From: Nocardia aurantiaca
GTDB taxonomy: Bacteria > Actinomycetota > Actinomycetes > Mycobacteriales > Mycobacteriaceae
DNA length: 64,000 bases
Direction of reading: 5' to 3'
Assembly: GCF_009708175.1 (NCBI RefSeq)
Contig: NZ_WMBB01000012.1
Span: 124,001 to 188,000, forward strand
Shown: positions 33,078 through 41,013 of the stretch, one piece after another
How the letters are laid out: every line of letters begins with the position of its first letter
Numbering within the stretch: position 1 is the first letter of the stretch
Program-made: the position numbers and the translations under genes
The notes under the pieces: model-generated
The model's database searches: none
What the model was told of the DNA's origin: nothing
Seen by the model: only the letters and a program-made list of their open reading frames with translations

Positions 33078-34231
33078 GCCAGCCACCGTCCGCGACGCAG
33101 CACCCGGCGCAGGCCCAGGTCCTCATCGAGCACCACGGCGTCGGCGTACATGCCCGGCCGCAGGTCGCCGACCTCGTCCAGACCGGCCGCGTCCGCGGGT
33201 GTCGCGGTGACCGCCGCGATCGCATCGGGCAGGGGGACACCGCATTGCCGCACCGCCCAGCGCAGGCAGTGCAGCAGCGTCGCGGTGCCGCCCGCCAGGG
33301 AGCCGTCCGCGACCCGGGCCACGCCCTCGGTCACGGTCACCGGACGCGGACCCAGCTGATACTGCCCGTCCGGCATGCCGGCGGCCTGCATGGCGTCGGT
33401 GACCAGCGCGACGCGGTCGAGAGCGGTGGCGAAAACCAGTGCGCCGAAACCGGAATCGACGTGCACGCCATCCCCGATGACCTCCACGAAGGCCTGCCGC
33501 TGCGCCGCCGCGACCAGGCCCGCCGCCACCGGACCGGACGCGCGATGATGCAGTGGCGGCATGCCGTTGGCGAGATGGGTGACCAGGGTGCCGCATCCTT
33601 GCGGACTCAGCGCCGCGCGGAAGCAGGCGAAACTCGAATCGCTGTGCCCGACGGCCACCACCACGCCGCTATCGGCCAATTGTTTAGCGGCGGTGTCGAA
33701 TCCGGTGCGTTCCGGGGCCAGCGTCATGACCCGCAGCTGTCCGTCGGCGGCGCGGAGCAGCCGGTCGATGAGGTCTGGATCCGGATCGGTGAGATATCTG
33801 AGATCGTGTGCGCCGCAACGGGTCCGGGATAGAAACGGACCCTCGATGTGGATCCCGGCTATCGTCCCGTCGGCGGCGAGGGTCCGCAGCACGCTCGTCT
33901 GGGCGACCATGGTGTCGGGTGCGGCCGTCACGATTGCGGCGAGCACGCTGGTCGAGCCCTGCCGGTGGTGGAAGGCGGCTGCCGCGCGCGCCTCCGCCGG
34001 ATCCTCGGTGTCGAAGCGGTGCCCGAAACCGCCGTGAGTGTGGATGTCCACCAATCCGGGGATGATGGTGCCCGAGTACTCCGGCGGCAGTTCGCGATGG
34101 GTCGTGGCCCATTCTGTGGCCGGCCGCACCGCGGCCACCCGCTCGCCGCGCACGGTGACCACGCCGTCCTCCAGCACGCCCGCCCGGGTCACCACCCGGC
34201 CGCGCACGTCGAGCCCACGCCGGCCGCTCAC
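33074..34231 (-). CDS. nagA: N-acetylhexosamine-6-phosphate deacetylase
   Basis: 385 residues from GTG 34231, which overlaps the ROK kinase stop (GTGA). Amidohydrolase-fold deacetylase of the NagA/AgaA family: PGLVDIHTHGGFGH (metal HxH), GIHIEGPFLS (Glu ligand), VVVGHSDSSF, LVTHLANGMPPLHHR and LVTDAMQAAG with the catalytic Asp. It removes acetate from N-acetylglucosamine- or N-acetylgalactosamine-6-phosphate. The paired SIS/PfkB/aldolase genes favour the galactosamine (AgaA) role; activity on GlcNAc-6-P cannot be excluded. The cytoplasmic enzyme acts after the ROK kinase. Confidence 0.93.
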   Translation of the reverse strand: MSGRRGLDVRGRVVTRAGVLEDGVVTVRGERVAAVRPATEWATTHRELPPEYSGTIIPGLVDIHTHGGFGHRFDTEDPAEARAAAAFHHRQGSTSVLAAIVTAAPDTMVAQTSVLRTLAADGTIAGIHIEGPFLSRTRCGAHDLRYLTDPDPDLIDRLLRAADGQLRVMTLAPERTGFDTAAKQLADSGVVVAVGHSDSSFACFRAALSPQGCGTLVTHLANGMPPLHHRASGPVAAGLVAAAQRQAFVEVIGDGVHVDSGFGALVFATALDRVALVTDAMQAAGMPDGQYQLGPRPVTVTEGVARVADGSLAGGTATLLHCLRWAVRQCGVPLPDAIAAVTATPADAAGLDEVGDLRPGMYADAVVLDEDLGLRRVLRRGRWLA

Positions 34232-35166
34232 CGCAATGACCCCGTCCGGGCCAGGTGGGCGGCGCCGATCAGCCCGGCGCGAATACCGAACTCGCCCAGC
34301 GTGACCCGGGGGACCGGGACCACGCGGAGCAGCGCGGTCAGGCGGGCGTGCAGGCCCTCGCTGAGGACGGCGCCGGCACGGGCCAGGCCACCGCCGAGGA
34401 CGATCAGTTCCGGGCAGCTCGCGTGCAGGACGCCGAGCAGGCTCTCGGCCAGGGCCGCGACGGCATCGTCCACCACCGCTCTGGCTTCGGGATCGGTGTC
34501 GAGGGCGGCGAAAACATCCTCCGCGCCGGCGATTTCGTGGCCGGTGCGCGTGGTGTAGGCACGAGTGATGGCCGGTCCCGACGCGACCGTCTCCACGCAG
34601 CCGGTATTGCCGCACGGGCAGGGCAGGCCGTCGCGGTGGCGCACCGGGATGTGGCCGTACTCCCCGGCCTGGGCGGCCCCCGTCGACCGGGGGGCGCGCA
34701 CCAGCCGCCCGCCCACCGACAGGGTGCCGCTGATACCGGTACCGAGGATCAGGACGCAGACATCGTCGAGTCCTCGGCCCGCGCCGTAGCGCCATTCGGC
34801 CCAGCCCGCCACGGTCACATCGTGATCGATGAGCACCGGCAGGCTCCAGCCGTCGGCGAAACGAGCTCCCACCTTCGTATTCCGCCAGCCGAGATTGCTG
34901 CTGAAGACGGCGATGCCGCGCTCGGAATCGACCAGGCCGGGCAGGATGACCGCGGCCCGGACCACCCGGGCCCGCTCGGGCGGCGGCAGCGTCGCCAGCA
35001 GGTCGCCGCCGAGTCGTTCGATCGCGTCGAAGGCGGTCTCGCCGTGCGGTGTCCCGACGGTCGCCGCGCACAATACGGCCCCGCTCGCGTCGGTGATCTC
35101 GCCCTTGGTGGTGCCGCCGCCGACGTCCACGGCGAGCACCAGATCCGTTGCTGCGTCAGCCATCAC
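34228..35166 (-). CDS. ROK family sugar kinase (N-acetylhexosamine kinase candidate)
   Basis: 312 residues. ATP-binding DVGGGTTKGEI at the N-terminus, LPGLVDSERGIAVFSSNLGW, IDHDVTVAGWAEWRYGAG, LILGTGISGT and the ROK/zinc motif EYGHIPVRHRDGLPCPCGNT followed by GCVET (His and three Cys). The family phosphorylates glucose, GlcNAc, ManNAc or GalNAc at C6. It lies 10 bp after the SIS gene and overlaps nagA. Because sugar import is by ABC transporter, an intracellular kinase is required, which fits N-acetylgalactosamine kinase. Confidence 0.9.
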   Translation of the reverse strand: MMADAATDLVLAVDVGGGTTKGEITDASGAVLCAATVGTPHGETAFDAIERLGGDLLATLPPPERARVVRAAVILPGLVDSERGIAVFSSNLGWRNTKVGARFADGWSLPVLIDHDVTVAGWAEWRYGAGRGLDDVCVLILGTGISGTLSVGGRLVRAPRSTGAAQAGEYGHIPVRHRDGLPCPCGNTGCVETVASGPAITRAYTTRTGHEIAGAEDVFAALDTDPEARAVVDDAVAALAESLLGVLHASCPELIVLGGGLARAGAVLSEGLHARLTALLRVVPVPRVTLGEFGIRAGLIGAAHLARTGSLR

Positions 35167-35176
35167 GGCACACCCA

Positions 35177-36094
35177 TCAGCTCAGGATGACCGATCGCGC
35201 GAGGTTGCGTGGGTGATCGGGGTCCAATCCCAGGTCGGCGGCCCGCAGCGCACACAGCCGGTGCACGCGGACCAGCTCGGCCATGGGATCGACGCCGCGA
35301 TGCTCGATATGCGCTCCGGTGGCGCGAAGGTCGTCGGTGAGGCCGGGCGGGAGCGGACCCAGCGCCCAGACCGCCCGACCGGGCTCGGCAATGCTGATCG
35401 GCCCGTGCCGGTACTCGGTGGCCAGGTAGGACTCGGTCCAGAAGCGGCAGGACTCGCGCAGCTTCAGCGCGGCCTCGTCGGCGAGCGCGGCGGCGAAACC
35501 CATTCCCACGAAACTGATCTGTTCGGCATGCCGGACATTCGCCAGCGTCTCGGCGGCGTTCTCGGCCAGCGCGACCCGGGCCTGCCCGACCACCGGGCGC
35601 AGATCCTCGCCGAGATGCCAGCGCAGCAGGGCCAGCGTCGTTGTGGCGAAACGCGTTTGGATCACCGAGTGCTCGTCCACCTCGTCGAGCAGGATCGGAT
35701 CGGCCAGATCCAGGACCGGCGTTCCGGCGCTGGAGCAGAGCACCGTGCGCGGAATGTCCTCGGGCAGGGTGGATATGGCGTCCAGTACCTCGGTGGTGGT
35801 GCCGGAGCGGCAGATCACCAGGTAGCGGTCGTAGGAGCGGGCGAGCCGCGGTTCGCCCGCGGGCCAGGCGTCGGTGAGCCCCTGCCCGTCGGATTCGCGG
35901 AGTGCGGCGAAGGCGCGGGCCATGAACAGCGAGGTGCCGCAACCGAGGACGGCAACCCGTTCACCCGAGACCGGCAGCAGGTGGCGGTGGGCGGCGGCGG
36001 TGGCCTCGGCACGAGCCCAGTCATCGGGCTGGGTGGCCACTTCGGCGGCCAGATGGCTTGCGGGAATGGAGATTCGATCGGCCTCGGGCAGCAC
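35177..36094 (-). CDS. agaS: SIS-domain hexosamine-phosphate deaminase/isomerase (AgaS-like)
   Basis: About 305 residues from GTG 36094, the start that gives MLPEADRISIPASHLAAEV; a longer frame runs into the promoter region and is not credible. Two SIS domains: VAVLGCGTSLFMARAFAAL with ICRSGTTTEVLDAIS, and ISFVGMGFAAALADEAALKL with TESYLATEYRHGPISI, the GlmS/AgaS signature. GlmS lacks its glutaminase domain here, so this is AgaS type: galactosamine-6-phosphate to tagatose-6-phosphate plus ammonia, or the glucosamine equivalent. First gene of the minus-strand operon, facing the ABC importer. Confidence 0.85.
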   Translation of the reverse strand: MLPEADRISIPASHLAAEVATQPDDWARAEATAAAHRHLLPVSGERVAVLGCGTSLFMARAFAALRESDGQGLTDAWPAGEPRLARSYDRYLVICRSGTTTEVLDAISTLPEDIPRTVLCSSAGTPVLDLADPILLDEVDEHSVIQTRFATTTLALLRWHLGEDLRPVVGQARVALAENAAETLANVRHAEQISFVGMGFAAALADEAALKLRESCRFWTESYLATEYRHGPISIAEPGRAVWALGPLPPGLTDDLRATGAHIEHRGVDPMAELVRVHRLCALRAADLGLDPDHPRNLARSVILS

Positions 36095-36171
36095 GTACCC
36101 AGGATCAACCCGGTGATCGTTCGTGTCAATTTTCCCGGTCAAACAATCACATTCGAGCAGAGTCCGCGTTA

Positions 36172-36190
36172 GATTCGGACATACCGAATC
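36172..36190. promoter_or_regulatory. Palindrome GATTCGG-ACATA-CCGAATC, candidate operator
   Basis: Perfect 7-bp inverted arms with a 5-bp centre, in the 154-bp region between the divergent SIS operon and the ABC importer operon. It is 59 bp before the importer start. The DeoR regulator in the importer operon is the obvious candidate binder. Upstream bases on the minus strand hold TTGACC and TTGACA boxes suited to the SIS operon promoter. Confidence 0.6.
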
Positions 36191-36248
36191 GTTCTCTTCA
36201 TCATCCGCGATTCGCGTCGCGGGGTGTGCAGATTGAGGAGCCCTTGTC

Positions 36249-37490
36249 GTGAAACGTCCACTGCGCGGCGCGCTTTCCTCGATGGCCCTGCTGACCGGCC
36301 TGGTGCTGACGGTGTCCTCCTGCGGCTTCGGTGGGAGCAAGTCCGACGACTCGGACCCGAACACGCTCACCTTCCTCGCGCCGACCTACAGCGACGGGAC
36401 CAGGTCCGCATGGGACGCCATCATCGCCGACTTCGAGAAGGCGAATCCAGACGTCAAGGTCAAACTCTCGATGGAGTCGTGGGATTCGATCAATGACGTC
36501 GTGCGCACCAAGTTGCAGTCCAAGGGCACCACGCCCGACATCCTGAATATCGACGCCTATTCGACCTTCGCCACCGACGGCCAGCTGTATCCGGCCACCG
36601 ACATCGTGGACGCCGCCGTGATCGGCGATATCCAGCCCGGGTTCGCCGAGAACGCCTCCATCAGCGGAACCCAGTGGGCGCTACCGCTGTTCGCTTCCAC
36701 CCGCACGCTGTTCTACAACACCGACTTGTTCGCCAAGGCGGGTATCGGCGAACCGCCCAAGACCTGGGCCGAGCTGACCGACGACGCCAAGAAGATCCAG
36801 GCCCTCGGCGGCGTCTCCGGATACGGGCTGCCGCTGGGCAGCGAGGAGTCCCAGGGCGAGACTTCCATCTGGACCTTCGGCGCGGGTGGCAACTGGTCCG
36901 ACGGGGACAAGATCACTGTCGACACGCCGCAGAACCTCGAGGGCGTGCGCGCCATGAAGGCCATCGTGGATGCCGGTGTGACCGAGCCGAATCCGGGCGC
37001 CACCAACCGGCTCGACGTCATCAACGCGTTCATCCAGGGCAAGATCGGCATGATCGAGGGGCTGCCGCCGACCATCTCGCAGATCGCCGCCAAGAACCCG
37101 GGTTTGAAGTACGGCACCGCGCCTTCGCCGACCAAGACCGGCGAGCCGTCCACGCTGGGGGTGGCCGACCACCTGATGGCGTTCAAGAAGGACGGGAACA
37201 AGGCCGCAACCATCAAGAAGTTCCTCAGCTATTTCTACTCCGCCGCCGTCTACGCCAAGTTCGTCAGCAGCGAGCATTTCATTCCGGTCACCACCAGCGG
37301 CGCGACGGCGCTGGCCGACGATCCGGTCACCAAGGCGTTCGCGGCCACACTGCCGGTGGCCAAGTTCTATCCGAGCAACAACCCGAAATGGGGCGCAGCA
37401 CAGGGTGCCATCCGGCAGCAGATGGGCACGATCGCACAGGGCAGCGACCCGGCCTCGGTGCTGCAGAAGATTCAGCAGGCGGCGAGTTGA
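36249..37490 (+). CDS. ABC transporter sugar-binding lipoprotein (CUT1)
   Basis: 413 residues from GTG 36249 (GAGGAG about 8-10 nt upstream). Lipoprotein signal peptide ending in VLTVSSC, with lipidated Cys25. The mature protein is an extracellular solute-binding protein family 1 type: LTFLAPTYSDGT, FEKANPDVKVKLSMESWD, TPDILNIDAYSTF, LPLFASTRTLFYNTDLFAKAG and PKTWAELTDDAKKIQAL. It binds the imported sugar outside the membrane. With the divergent genes the ligand is likely an amino sugar, such as N-acetylgalactosamine (inference). Confidence 0.92.
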   Translation: MKRPLRGALSSMALLTGLVLTVSSCGFGGSKSDDSDPNTLTFLAPTYSDGTRSAWDAIIADFEKANPDVKVKLSMESWDSINDVVRTKLQSKGTTPDILNIDAYSTFATDGQLYPATDIVDAAVIGDIQPGFAENASISGTQWALPLFASTRTLFYNTDLFAKAGIGEPPKTWAELTDDAKKIQALGGVSGYGLPLGSEESQGETSIWTFGAGGNWSDGDKITVDTPQNLEGVRAMKAIVDAGVTEPNPGATNRLDVINAFIQGKIGMIEGLPPTISQIAAKNPGLKYGTAPSPTKTGEPSTLGVADHLMAFKKDGNKAATIKKFLSYFYSAAVYAKFVSSEHFIPVTTSGATALADDPVTKAFAATLPVAKFYPSNNPKWGAAQGAIRQQMGTIAQGSDPASVLQKIQQAAS

Positions 37491-38386
37491 GGGGCGTCGC
37501 CTCCCATCGATCCACGGCCACGCTGCGCGCGTTGCCGTGGATCGGCCCTGTGGTGGTGCTGATAGCCGCGGTGGTGGCCTTCCCGGCCGGGTACATGTTC
37601 TGGACCTCGACCCGGGACCTGAGCGCCTACGGCCAGGACCGCGGCCCGGCCGGATTCGCCAACTTCCGCAGGCTGTTCGGCATCGACGAATTGCCCGCGA
37701 TCCTGGCGCACACCGTGGTGTGGGTGGTGGCGGTCGTGGTGATCACGCTGGTGCTGTCGGCGGGACTGGCGCAGTTCCTGAACAAGGACTTCCCGGGGCG
37801 GACGGCGGTGCGGCTGGCCATCCTGGTGCCGTGGGCGGCCTCGGTGGTCATGACCACCACCATCTTCGACTACATGCTGGATCCGAATGTGGGCATCGCC
37901 AATCGTTTCCTGGTCGATATCGGGGTGCTGGACCGGGGTTTCGGGTTCACCAAGGAGCCGGGACCGGCGTTCCTGGTGGCCATCGGGGTGGCGGTGTTCG
38001 TGTCCGTTCCGTTCACGACCTACACGATTCTGGCCGGGCTGCAATCGATTCCGTCGGATATCGACGAGGCGGGGCGGGTGGACGGCGCGAATTCTCGGCA
38101 GCGCTATCTGTATCTGACACTGCCGCAACTGCGTCCGGCCATGGCGGTGGCGACCGTCATCAACATCATCAACTCGTTCAATTCGCTGCCGATCCTGCAG
38201 GTGCTGACGGGCAGCATCGCGGGCTACTCCGCCGACACGACGACCACTCTGACTTTCAAGCTGATTCGGCAGAATCAGCAAATCGCCACGGCAGCCGCCA
38301 TGAGCGTGCTGAACTTCGTTCTCATTCTGCTGATCATCGCGATCTACGTGAAGCTGATCCGACCCGTCGGTGAGGAAGCGAGATGA
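37487..38386 (+). CDS. ABC sugar permease 1 (CUT1)
   Basis: 299 residues from TTG 37487, which overlaps the lipoprotein stop (TTGA) and gives the only start upstream of the first membrane helix. Six membrane segments expected, first PWIGPVVVLIAAVVAFPAGYM. The cytoplasmic EAA loop is IDEAGRVDGANSRQRYLYLTLPQL, with the conserved EA...DGA......I.LP. It forms the channel together with the permease at 38383, on the binding protein at 36249. A housekeeping ATPase would have to energise it, as none is encoded here. Confidence 0.9.
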   Translation: MRGVASHRSTATLRALPWIGPVVVLIAAVVAFPAGYMFWTSTRDLSAYGQDRGPAGFANFRRLFGIDELPAILAHTVVWVVAVVVITLVLSAGLAQFLNKDFPGRTAVRLAILVPWAASVVMTTTIFDYMLDPNVGIANRFLVDIGVLDRGFGFTKEPGPAFLVAIGVAVFVSVPFTTYTILAGLQSIPSDIDEAGRVDGANSRQRYLYLTLPQLRPAMAVATVINIINSFNSLPILQVLTGSIAGYSADTTTTLTFKLIRQNQQIATAAAMSVLNFVLILLIIAIYVKLIRPVGEEAR

Positions 38387-39210
38387 GGTCGCGGCGGCGG
38401 TGGGGGCTCACGGCCGTGGGCGTGGTGCTGGCCGCGGTGTTCCTACTGCCGTATGCGGTGATGGTGCTGGGATCGCTGAAGCCGCGCGCGGAGATTCTGA
38501 GGATTCCGCCGACCTATCTGCCGAGGCAGTGGCGGCCGGACAACTACGCCACCGTGTGGCACACGCCGGAGACGCCGCTGCCGTTCAATCTGGTCAGCAC
38601 CATCGTGATTTCGGTGTTCGGGACGCTGCTGGTGCTGGTCGTGGCCATTCCGGCCGCGTATTACACAGCGCGGCGGCGGTTTCCGGGCAAGGCGTTGTTC
38701 TTGGGTCTGGTGCTGATCACCCAGATGCTGCAACCGACCGTGCTGGTCACAGGCTTGCTGCGGGAGTTCTTCACCCTCGGCATCAATGACACCTGGGCGG
38801 CCATGATCCTGGTCGACGGCGCGTTCAATCTGTCGTTCGCGGTGTGGATCCTGCACAGCTTCTTCGCCGGGGTGCCGGTCGAGGTGGAGGAGGCCGCGCA
38901 GCTGGACGGGCTCAACCGCCGGCAGATCCTGACCCGGGTGAGCCTGCCGCTGGTATGGCCGGGCATCGTCACCGCCACCGTGTTCGCCTTCGTGTCCTGT
39001 TGGAACGAATTCGCCGCCAGCCTGGTCATTCTCACCACGCCGGAGAATCAGCCGCTGTCGGTGGCGCTCACCAAGTTCGTCGGCCAGTACGACGTGGCTT
39101 GGCAATATGTCTTCGCCATCTCTACCGTCGGCATCGTGCCCGTCGTGATTCTCTTCGCGCTCATCGAGAAGCGCCTCGTCGCCGGCCTCACCGCCGGCAG
39201 CGTCAAATGA
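38383..39210 (+). CDS. ABC sugar permease 2 (CUT1)
   Basis: 275 residues; ATG overlaps the preceding stop (ATGA). Six membrane segments beginning GLTAVGVVLAAVFLLPYAVMV; the EAA loop is EVEEAAQLDGLNRRQILTRVSLPLVWPG. The region GSLKPRAEILRIPPTYLPRQW after helix 1 is typical of MalG/UgpE-type second permeases. Partner of the permease at 37487. Confidence 0.93.
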   Translation: MRSRRRWGLTAVGVVLAAVFLLPYAVMVLGSLKPRAEILRIPPTYLPRQWRPDNYATVWHTPETPLPFNLVSTIVISVFGTLLVLVVAIPAAYYTARRRFPGKALFLGLVLITQMLQPTVLVTGLLREFFTLGINDTWAAMILVDGAFNLSFAVWILHSFFAGVPVEVEEAAQLDGLNRRQILTRVSLPLVWPGIVTATVFAFVSCWNEFAASLVILTTPENQPLSVALTKFVGQYDVAWQYVFAISTVGIVPVVILFALIEKRLVAGLTAGSVK

Positions 39211-39998
39211 CCGCTCCCGCCGACCGTTCCCGGCGCTGGAATCGCCTGCTGGAGCTGCTGTCCGAGGCCGGCCGACTCTCGGTCGAGGAGACCGCCGCCC
39301 GCCTCGGCGCGTCCCCCGCCACCATTCGCCGCGACTTCACCGCCCTGGCCGACCAGGGCCTCGCCACCCGCACCCACGGCGGCGTGGTCGCCACCGCCGT
39401 CGCCTACGACCTCCCCGCCCGCTACCGCGGCACCGCCGACGAAGCCAAACAACGCGTCGCGGAACACGCTGCGGCCCTGATAGATCCGGCCGAAGTGGTC
39501 GCCCTCAACGGCGGCACCACCACCACAGCGGTGGCCCGAGCCCTGGCCGCTCGCCCCGACCTCCCCACCTCGGCGGACCATGAGCTCACCATCGTCACCA
39601 ATGCCCTCAACATCGCCGCCGAACTGGTCCTCCGCCCCCACCTTCGCACCATCTGCCTCGGTGGCCTGGCCCGCCGCGAATCCTACGAACTGCATGGGCC
39701 CCTGGCTGCCCTCGCCCTGTCCGAATTACGCTTGGACACCGTGATTCTCGGCGTCGGCGCCATTTCCGCCGAGGGCGGCGCCCAATGCCGCCATCTGGAT
39801 GAAGCAGGCATCAACGCCGAAATGGTCCGCCGCGCTCAGCGTGTGATCGCGGTAGCCACCGCCGACAAGCTCGGCCGCACCGCCCTGGCCCGCATCTGCC
39901 CGATCGACTCCATCCACATCCTGGTCACCGATCGTGACGCCGACCCGTCCGCCCTCGTACCCGTTCGCGACGCGGGCGTCGACGTCCATCTGGTCTGA
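39207..39998 (+). CDS. DeoR family transcriptional regulator (AgaR-like candidate)
   Basis: 263 residues; ATG overlaps the permease stop (ATGA). N-terminal DeoR helix-turn-helix: RRWNRLLELLSEAGRLSVEE, TAARLGASPATIRRDFTALA, QGLATRTHGGVV. The C-terminal sugar-phosphate sensor domain (DeoRC) has VVALNGGTTTTAVARAL, LTIVTNALNIA, ICLGGLARRESYEL, DTVILGVGAISAEGG and VIAVATADKLGR. DeoR regulators of sugar operons sense phosphorylated intermediates. It probably represses both divergent operons through the palindrome at 36172 until a pathway intermediate binds (inference). Confidence 0.92.
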   Translation: MTAPADRSRRWNRLLELLSEAGRLSVEETAARLGASPATIRRDFTALADQGLATRTHGGVVATAVAYDLPARYRGTADEAKQRVAEHAAALIDPAEVVALNGGTTTTAVARALAARPDLPTSADHELTIVTNALNIAAELVLRPHLRTICLGGLARRESYELHGPLAALALSELRLDTVILGVGAISAEGGAQCRHLDEAGINAEMVRRAQRVIAVATADKLGRTALARICPIDSIHILVTDRDADPSALVPVRDAGVDVHLV

Positions 39999-40009
39999 TC
40001 GCGGCCGAA

Positions 40010-40816
40010 TCAGTTGGGGCGCAGCACGACCAGGCCCGGGACCGTGGTGAGGTACCGGGTCAGGGGGGTGTCGACGACCTGGTCGTTTGCGGACAGGGAG
40101 GAGGCGTTGCGGAACATCGGGCCGTTCGGGGTGCTGATGAAGATGCCTACGTGGGAGACGTCGAGACCGGCTTCGGTGGTGTAGGCGCCGAGGTAGTCGC
40201 CGGTGTGGAGATTGCCGATGACGGCGTTGTCGAAGGAGCCGCTGGGGACATAGGTGATGTCGCGGTCGACCACCGGGAGGCCCGGGAGGTAGGTGGTGCC
40301 ATCGCCTTTCGCATTGAGGTGCTTGGTGACGGTGACCGCGGCCGGGGTGAGGGTGGCGGTGATATCGGTGGCGGCGACGCGGTTGACCGCGGCCCAGTCG
40401 GTGAAGAAGTGCTTGCGCCGCGGGAACTCGACCCGGCCGTCCGCGTAGCGGGTGGCGACCAGGTTCTGGATGAAGTCCGCGCGGGTGGTGGAGCGGCTCA
40501 GGGCCTCCACGTAGTCGAGGTAGGTGAAGCAGTCGACCCGGCGGAAATCGATGACCAGCTGTTCGGGTCGGGTGGCGGAGCCGATGAGCATGTTCGCGCC
40601 GTAGGGGGTGCCGAGGAAGTGGCCGGAGAGTTGGGCGATCGCGTCGGTCCGGGGGCCCGAGATCGAGTTGCGCAGGGCGAGGAGCTCGTCCAGCTGCCGC
40701 GAGGTGGTCTCGTCCAGGTTCGGGTCGGCGGGGGTGGCCGTGGCCTGGGAGGCCAGCAGGGCCAGGGCGGAGACGAGTGTGACCAGCGTCAGCAGGATCC
40801 GGGTGACTGTGCGCAA
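40010..40816 (-). CDS. Secreted DUF1460 protein, amidase-like
   Basis: 268 residues with a Sec signal peptide (RILLTLVTLVSALALLASQATA). The mature part is the DUF1460 fold, an NlpC/P60-related papain-like family that includes a Salmonella cell-wall amidase: LGTPYGANMLIGS, the catalytic Cys in RVDCFTYLDYVEALSRS, RKHFFTDWA and the His in VSHVGIFISTP. It would act on peptidoglycan or a related amide outside the membrane. Divergence: it runs tail-to-tail with the DeoR gene (12 bp between stops), so it is unrelated to that operon. Confidence 0.85.
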   Translation of the reverse strand: MRTVTRILLTLVTLVSALALLASQATATPADPNLDETTSRQLDELLALRNSISGPRTDAIAQLSGHFLGTPYGANMLIGSATRPEQLVIDFRRVDCFTYLDYVEALSRSTTRADFIQNLVATRYADGRVEFPRRKHFFTDWAAVNRVAATDITATLTPAAVTVTKHLNAKGDGTTYLPGLPVVDRDITYVPSGSFDNAVIGNLHTGDYLGAYTTEAGLDVSHVGIFISTPNGPMFRNASSLSANDQVVDTPLTRYLTTVPGLVVLRPN

Positions 40817-41013
40817 AACTCCTCCATCCGAACGAGACGTTCAGATCGAACCTAGCAGCGGGATTCTGTCCCAGACAATCTTTCCGCTGCGCTGATCGTG
40901 ATCCTGCCGCGCCATACCGGACGTGCTCACCGCCTCGGGCTGCGAGGTGAAACCGGGCCGGACATCCTCACGGCGTGATGCGATTCGTGACCACCGTCGA
41001 GCGCTGACCGGAG

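Noticed and set aside
33074..35071. A 665-residue reading of nagA extended upstream
   Set aside because: Its first part runs antisense-like through the ROK gene in another frame. The NagA fold begins at GTG 34231 with a GTGA overlap.
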